Assembly: GCA_023301665.1 (NCBI GenBank) | Contig: JALZUL010000303.1 | Span: forward strand, 1-8,808 | DNA from: Ascidiaceihabitans sp. | Lineage (GTDB): Bacteria > Pseudomonadota > Alphaproteobacteria > Rhodobacterales > Rhodobacteraceae | Direction: 5' to 3' | Length of the DNA stretch: 8,808 nt | Part shown: piece by piece, positions 6,682 to 8,808 of the stretch | Position numbering within the stretch: position 1 is the stretch's first letter | Layout of the letters: each line of letters starts with the position of its first letter | Made by a program: the position numbers and the translations under genes | Notes under the pieces: generated by a model | Seen by the model: only the letters and a program-made list of their open reading frames with translations | Databases searched by the model: none | Told to the model about the DNA's origin: nothing

Positions 6682-7392
6682 ATGAAAACAATCGCTATCA
6701 TTCAAGCGCGCATGTCCAGCAGCCGGTTTCCAGGCAAGGTTATTGCTGATTTAGGTGGCTTACCTATGGTCGTATTTATGGCGGCACGGGTCGCGCAATG
6801 TAGCGCCGTTGATGAAGTAATCTTAGCCACGTCCACGCAAGTGAGCGACGATCCTTTAGCTGAGGTTGCCCAAGCGCATGGTCTTAGGGTTTTTCGCGGC
6901 CCCTTAGAAGACGTCTTGGGACGCTTCGCGATGGTCCAAGCCCAAACAAAGGCCGATATTATCGTGCGTATGACCGGTGATTGCCCGCTTGCAGACCCCA
7001 AGGTCGTGGATGACCTCATTGCACTGCGCGCAGCTGAAAATGCCGATTACGCTAATAACTTATCGCCTCGTAGCTACCCCCATGGCCTGGATTGCGAGGT
7101 TTTCACCGCCCAAGCTTTGGCTCTTGCCAATGCCAATGCCCGCGATGAATATGACCGTGAACATGTGACACCTTGGATGCGCTCAAGCTCTACGCCTTTG
7201 AGCACAGCAAATTTACATCAGCCACATGACCTGTCAAAACTGCGCATAACAGTTGATCACCCCGAAGACTTAGATGTCGTTCGCGCCGCACTTGAAGGCA
7301 CTCACAAAGACGCCTCATTTATCGAAATTGCCACATGGCTAAACGATCACCCCGAGATCACCGCAATAAATGCAGCCCATCGACAAGTTTAG
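6682..7392 (+). CDS. spsF: SpsF-type cytidylyltransferase, probable CMP-pseudaminate synthase
   Basis: A 236-residue nucleotidyltransferase of the SpsF/acylneuraminate cytidylyltransferase group (CTP_transf_3). In this setting it probably joins CMP to pseudaminic acid, the final activation step that PseF performs elsewhere. The start IAIIQARMSSSRFPGK (residues 4-19) is the nucleotide-binding signature of the SpsF branch and differs from the ARGGSKR form of classical PseF/NeuA. DEVILATS, FRGPLEDVLGRF (71-82) and IIVRMTGDCPLADP (93-106, with the metal-binding Asp) follow in order, and HPEDL closes the core. ATG 6682 is chosen over the in-frame ATG 6646 because MKTIAIIQAR is the standard start; the ribosome site is weak (GGACGAAAAG). 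It is divergent from pseB and 82 bases before the FkbM remnant. Activity on another nonulosonate is possible. Confidence 0.85.
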   Translation: MKTIAIIQARMSSSRFPGKVIADLGGLPMVVFMAARVAQCSAVDEVILATSTQVSDDPLAEVAQAHGLRVFRGPLEDVLGRFAMVQAQTKADIIVRMTGDCPLADPKVVDDLIALRAAENADYANNLSPRSYPHGLDCEVFTAQALALANANARDEYDREHVTPWMRSSSTPLSTANLHQPHDLSKLRITVDHPEDLDVVRAALEGTHKDASFIEIATWLNDHPEITAINAAHRQV

Positions 7393-7462
7393 GAATGAGC
7401 CTTTCCCGCTTTTGATTTGCGTAATCCGCATCTAAATATGTTTATCAAACCCAAGCTTCGCC

Positions 7463-7467
7463 AAGGA
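7463..7467 (+). promoter_or_regulatory. Ribosome binding site of the FkbM remnant
   Basis: AAGGA lies 7 bases before ATG 7475. Its good form and spacing show that the damaged methyltransferase frame once had a proper start here. Confidence 0.5.
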
Positions 7468-7474
7468 TAATTAA

Positions 7475-7757
7475 ATGACCGATAAAAGTCATTTGGGAAG
7501 CCGGGTCATTCCAACGGCTAAGTGCCCAAAAGCCGAAGGGCCGTTCGAGATTGTAACGGCAATTGGCGCAAATCTGCCAGGCACGCTTGGTTAGATTGCG
7601 CGCCGCAAGCTAAAAAGACGCCAGTGCGCTCGTGCCCAAGACAATTTTTTCCGAAGTGCTAGCGGACACTGGTAAAGGTGACCTATGTATAGATCTTGGC
7701 GCGAACGTTGGAGAGTTCTCCTTGCGAATGGCTGCTAGAGACACAGAGGCTCAATGA
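7475..7757 (+). pseudogene. FkbM-family methyltransferase remnant (stop, frameshift, 3' truncation)
   Basis: The frame from ATG 7475 reads MTDKSHLGSRVIPTAKCP and on to ...ANLPGTLG, then meets TAG at 7592-7594. The same frame continues after the stop with a basic segment (ARRKLKRRQ, about 7598-7624). A shift to another frame somewhere in 7619-7650 then gives KTIFSEVLADTGKGDLCIDL and GANVGEFSLRMAARDTEA before TGA at 7755-7757. IDLGANVGEF is the S-adenosylmethionine-binding motif I typical of FkbM methyltransferases, which methylate hydroxyl groups of glycans or related compounds. Only about 95 codons remain, against roughly 230-300 in the family, so the catalytic C-terminal half is gone. The cut end lies 11 bases from the end of the lyase gene. 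At least two lesions plus truncation make sequencing error an unlikely explanation. The identity rests mainly on motif I. Confidence 0.65.
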
Positions 7758-7768
7758 AGGGTTTGACG

Positions 7769-8769
7769 TCAGTGCTGGTCGGCCCACAATAGTTTTTGAT
7801 CGCCGCCTAGCTTGCTGTTTCTGAACGGTTGAAATGCCTCAGCATACATCTCTAACTCCTTGTTTGGAGAAAGAATAAGATAGGCTTCAGTTCGGATGCT
7901 CCGCCGAAAAGTACCTGCTCTTCGCCCGAATGAGCTTTACTCGCCTCGCCTGTTTCAAGGTCTTTAATCGTAAAAGCAACTATTCGATCTAAAGCATTGT
8001 CACATACCCCATGAATGGATCGCCCCTGGCGCTCCAAAAGCATGGCTGTAACGACCATTGGTGCCACCGCATGCAGTTGATAATGCAACGCGTATTTTCC
8101 ACGCCGCATTTCTTGAGGCAGGCTTCCATCTTCGAGCGCATGACATTGCAAAAGGGTCGCCGACCACTCTGACCAACTTAGCATAACAGGGTCATTCAAA
8201 ATCTCACCGACAATATTGATTGCCATCGTTGCCCAGCCTCTCAGGTTCCCTTTTTTCGCACCCGCCGTTGCCTCTTCTTCCCAGAACGTCATTTGCTCTA
8301 TAACGCGGATTTCAAGCCACTCTTCGATTTGGTCTTTAGCCTCTGTTTGCTGCGCAAAAGGCGCGACCTGTTTATACGCCAGTGCGAAACCTGCTAATCT
8401 ACCACCAATTGTCAAATTGGCGGTGAACGTGTTGAGGTCCGAAAACGCATCGGCCTTCGCCCATGCTGCGATCTGCGCCACAACGCAATCAGCCAATGCC
8501 GCCTGATTTTCACCACCGCGCAAGACTTTATTCGCATCGCGGGTCAATGAGCGTATAAAATCATCTATCGGCCGCAACGCTGCATTCACAGCAGCGTTGC
8601 TGACTGGATCTATATCCGATCGTGTCGTGCTTTCTTTGGTGTATCGACTACCAATCTCAAGCGACACGACAGGTTCGATCTCAATCGTGCAGTCAACGTT
8701 ATCAGCAAACACAGGTGCGACCTTGAACAAAGAAAAACCCACGGCGATGACAATTGCTACGCTCTTCAT
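7769..8769 (-). CDS. Exported PL5-like alginate lyase family protein, frameshifted near its C-terminus
   Basis: ATG 8769 has AAGGA (8776-8780) 6 bases upstream. The protein starts with a Sec signal peptide (hydrophobic VAIVIAVGFSLF, likely cut after VFA, residue 23), so it is exported to the periplasm or beyond. It is alpha-helical and fits the alginate lyase (PL5) fold: SRYTKEST near residue 41, GNLRGWA (174-180) and the hallmark DGSLPQEMRRGKYALHY (214-230) with the Arg and Tyr230 of the active site. PL5 enzymes cleave mannuronate-type uronides by beta-elimination. In the position where they have NNH, this one has GNL, so the catalytic His seems absent. The zero frame ends at TAG 7852-7854 after 305 residues, but after residue 294 the next frame supplies 39 codons (EAYLILSPNK...SKLGGDQKLLWADQH) ending at TGA 7769, the proper family C-terminus. 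One lost base near 7888 explains it. Confidence 0.75.
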
Positions 8770-8808
8770 AATGTATCCTTCGACAGGTTAACCAACTTTA
8801 CGATTGAT

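Noticed and set aside
6646..6684. Start of the cytidylyltransferase at ATG 6646
   Set aside because: The added residues are not part of the family start, and the ATG lies in a perfect palindrome more likely to be regulatory.
6702..7019. 105-codon open frame on the minus strand inside the cytidylyltransferase
   Set aside because: Shadow of a well-conserved gene; the product has no domain-like pattern.
7740..7850. Insertion-sequence remnant between the FkbM fragment and the lyase
   Set aside because: No terminal inverted repeats or transposase frame; the stretch is explained as the shifted C-terminus of the lyase.
8216..8506. 96-codon plus-strand open frame inside the lyase gene
   Set aside because: Antisense to the lyase coding region, with an Ala/Ser-rich product and no supporting start signal.
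1..8808. CRISPR array, tRNA or rRNA genes
   Set aside because: No regularly spaced long repeats, and no cloverleaf or rRNA-like stretch noticed on either strand.

Overview
The window looks like part of a surface-glycan (O-antigen, capsule or flagellar glycan) locus from an alphaproteobacterium. A marine Rhodobacterales-type organism is the best guess, from the protein sequences and the fairly balanced base composition, but the genus cannot be fixed from the sequence alone. The core is a pseudaminic-acid-type nonulosonate pathway: pseB and pseC are read leftward from a shared promoter region, pseI (TTG start) follows on the same strand after a 220-base gap, and an SpsF-type cytidylyltransferase is read divergently to the right. 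PseB and PseC turn UDP-GlcNAc into the UDP-4-amino-4,6-dideoxy-AltNAc intermediate, PseI condenses the finished hexose with phosphoenolpyruvate, and the cytidylyltransferase probably makes the CMP-sugar. The N-acetyltransferase (PseH) and UDP-sugar hydrolase (PseG) steps are not in this window.

Left of the pse genes are three rightward genes: the end of a FemAB/GNAT-like acyltransferase (1-348), a DUF2172/DUF4910 M28-type aminopeptidase-like protein (341-1640), and an FAD/NAD(P)-binding amine-oxidase-like protein (about 1733-3069). The first two overlap and are probably translationally coupled. The third meets pseI tail to tail across a 51-base gap with a GC-rich hairpin and a run of nine G. 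All three are of kinds seen in polysaccharide loci, and their substrates are unknown.

Right of the cytidylyltransferase (6682-7392) is a decayed FkbM-type methyltransferase remnant (7475-7757) with an in-frame stop, a frameshift and no C-terminal half. It abuts, tail to tail, a leftward gene for an exported PL5-like alginate lyase family protein (7769-8769), whose last 39 codons lie in another frame.

Four reading frames are therefore interrupted: the DUF4910 protein at a T6 run, the FAD protein at an A6 run just after its start, the lyase near 7888, and the FkbM remnant. The first three are single-base changes, two of them in homopolymers, so they may be sequencing errors, recent inactivation or slippage. 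The FkbM remnant is too damaged for an error and is true decay. The four pse/sps genes are intact. The most notable non-coding region is the divergent pseB/spsF spacer (6545-6681), with a good sigma-70-like promoter for pseB, an inverted repeat over its -35 box, three phased TCAAG repeats and two perfect 12-base palindromes.
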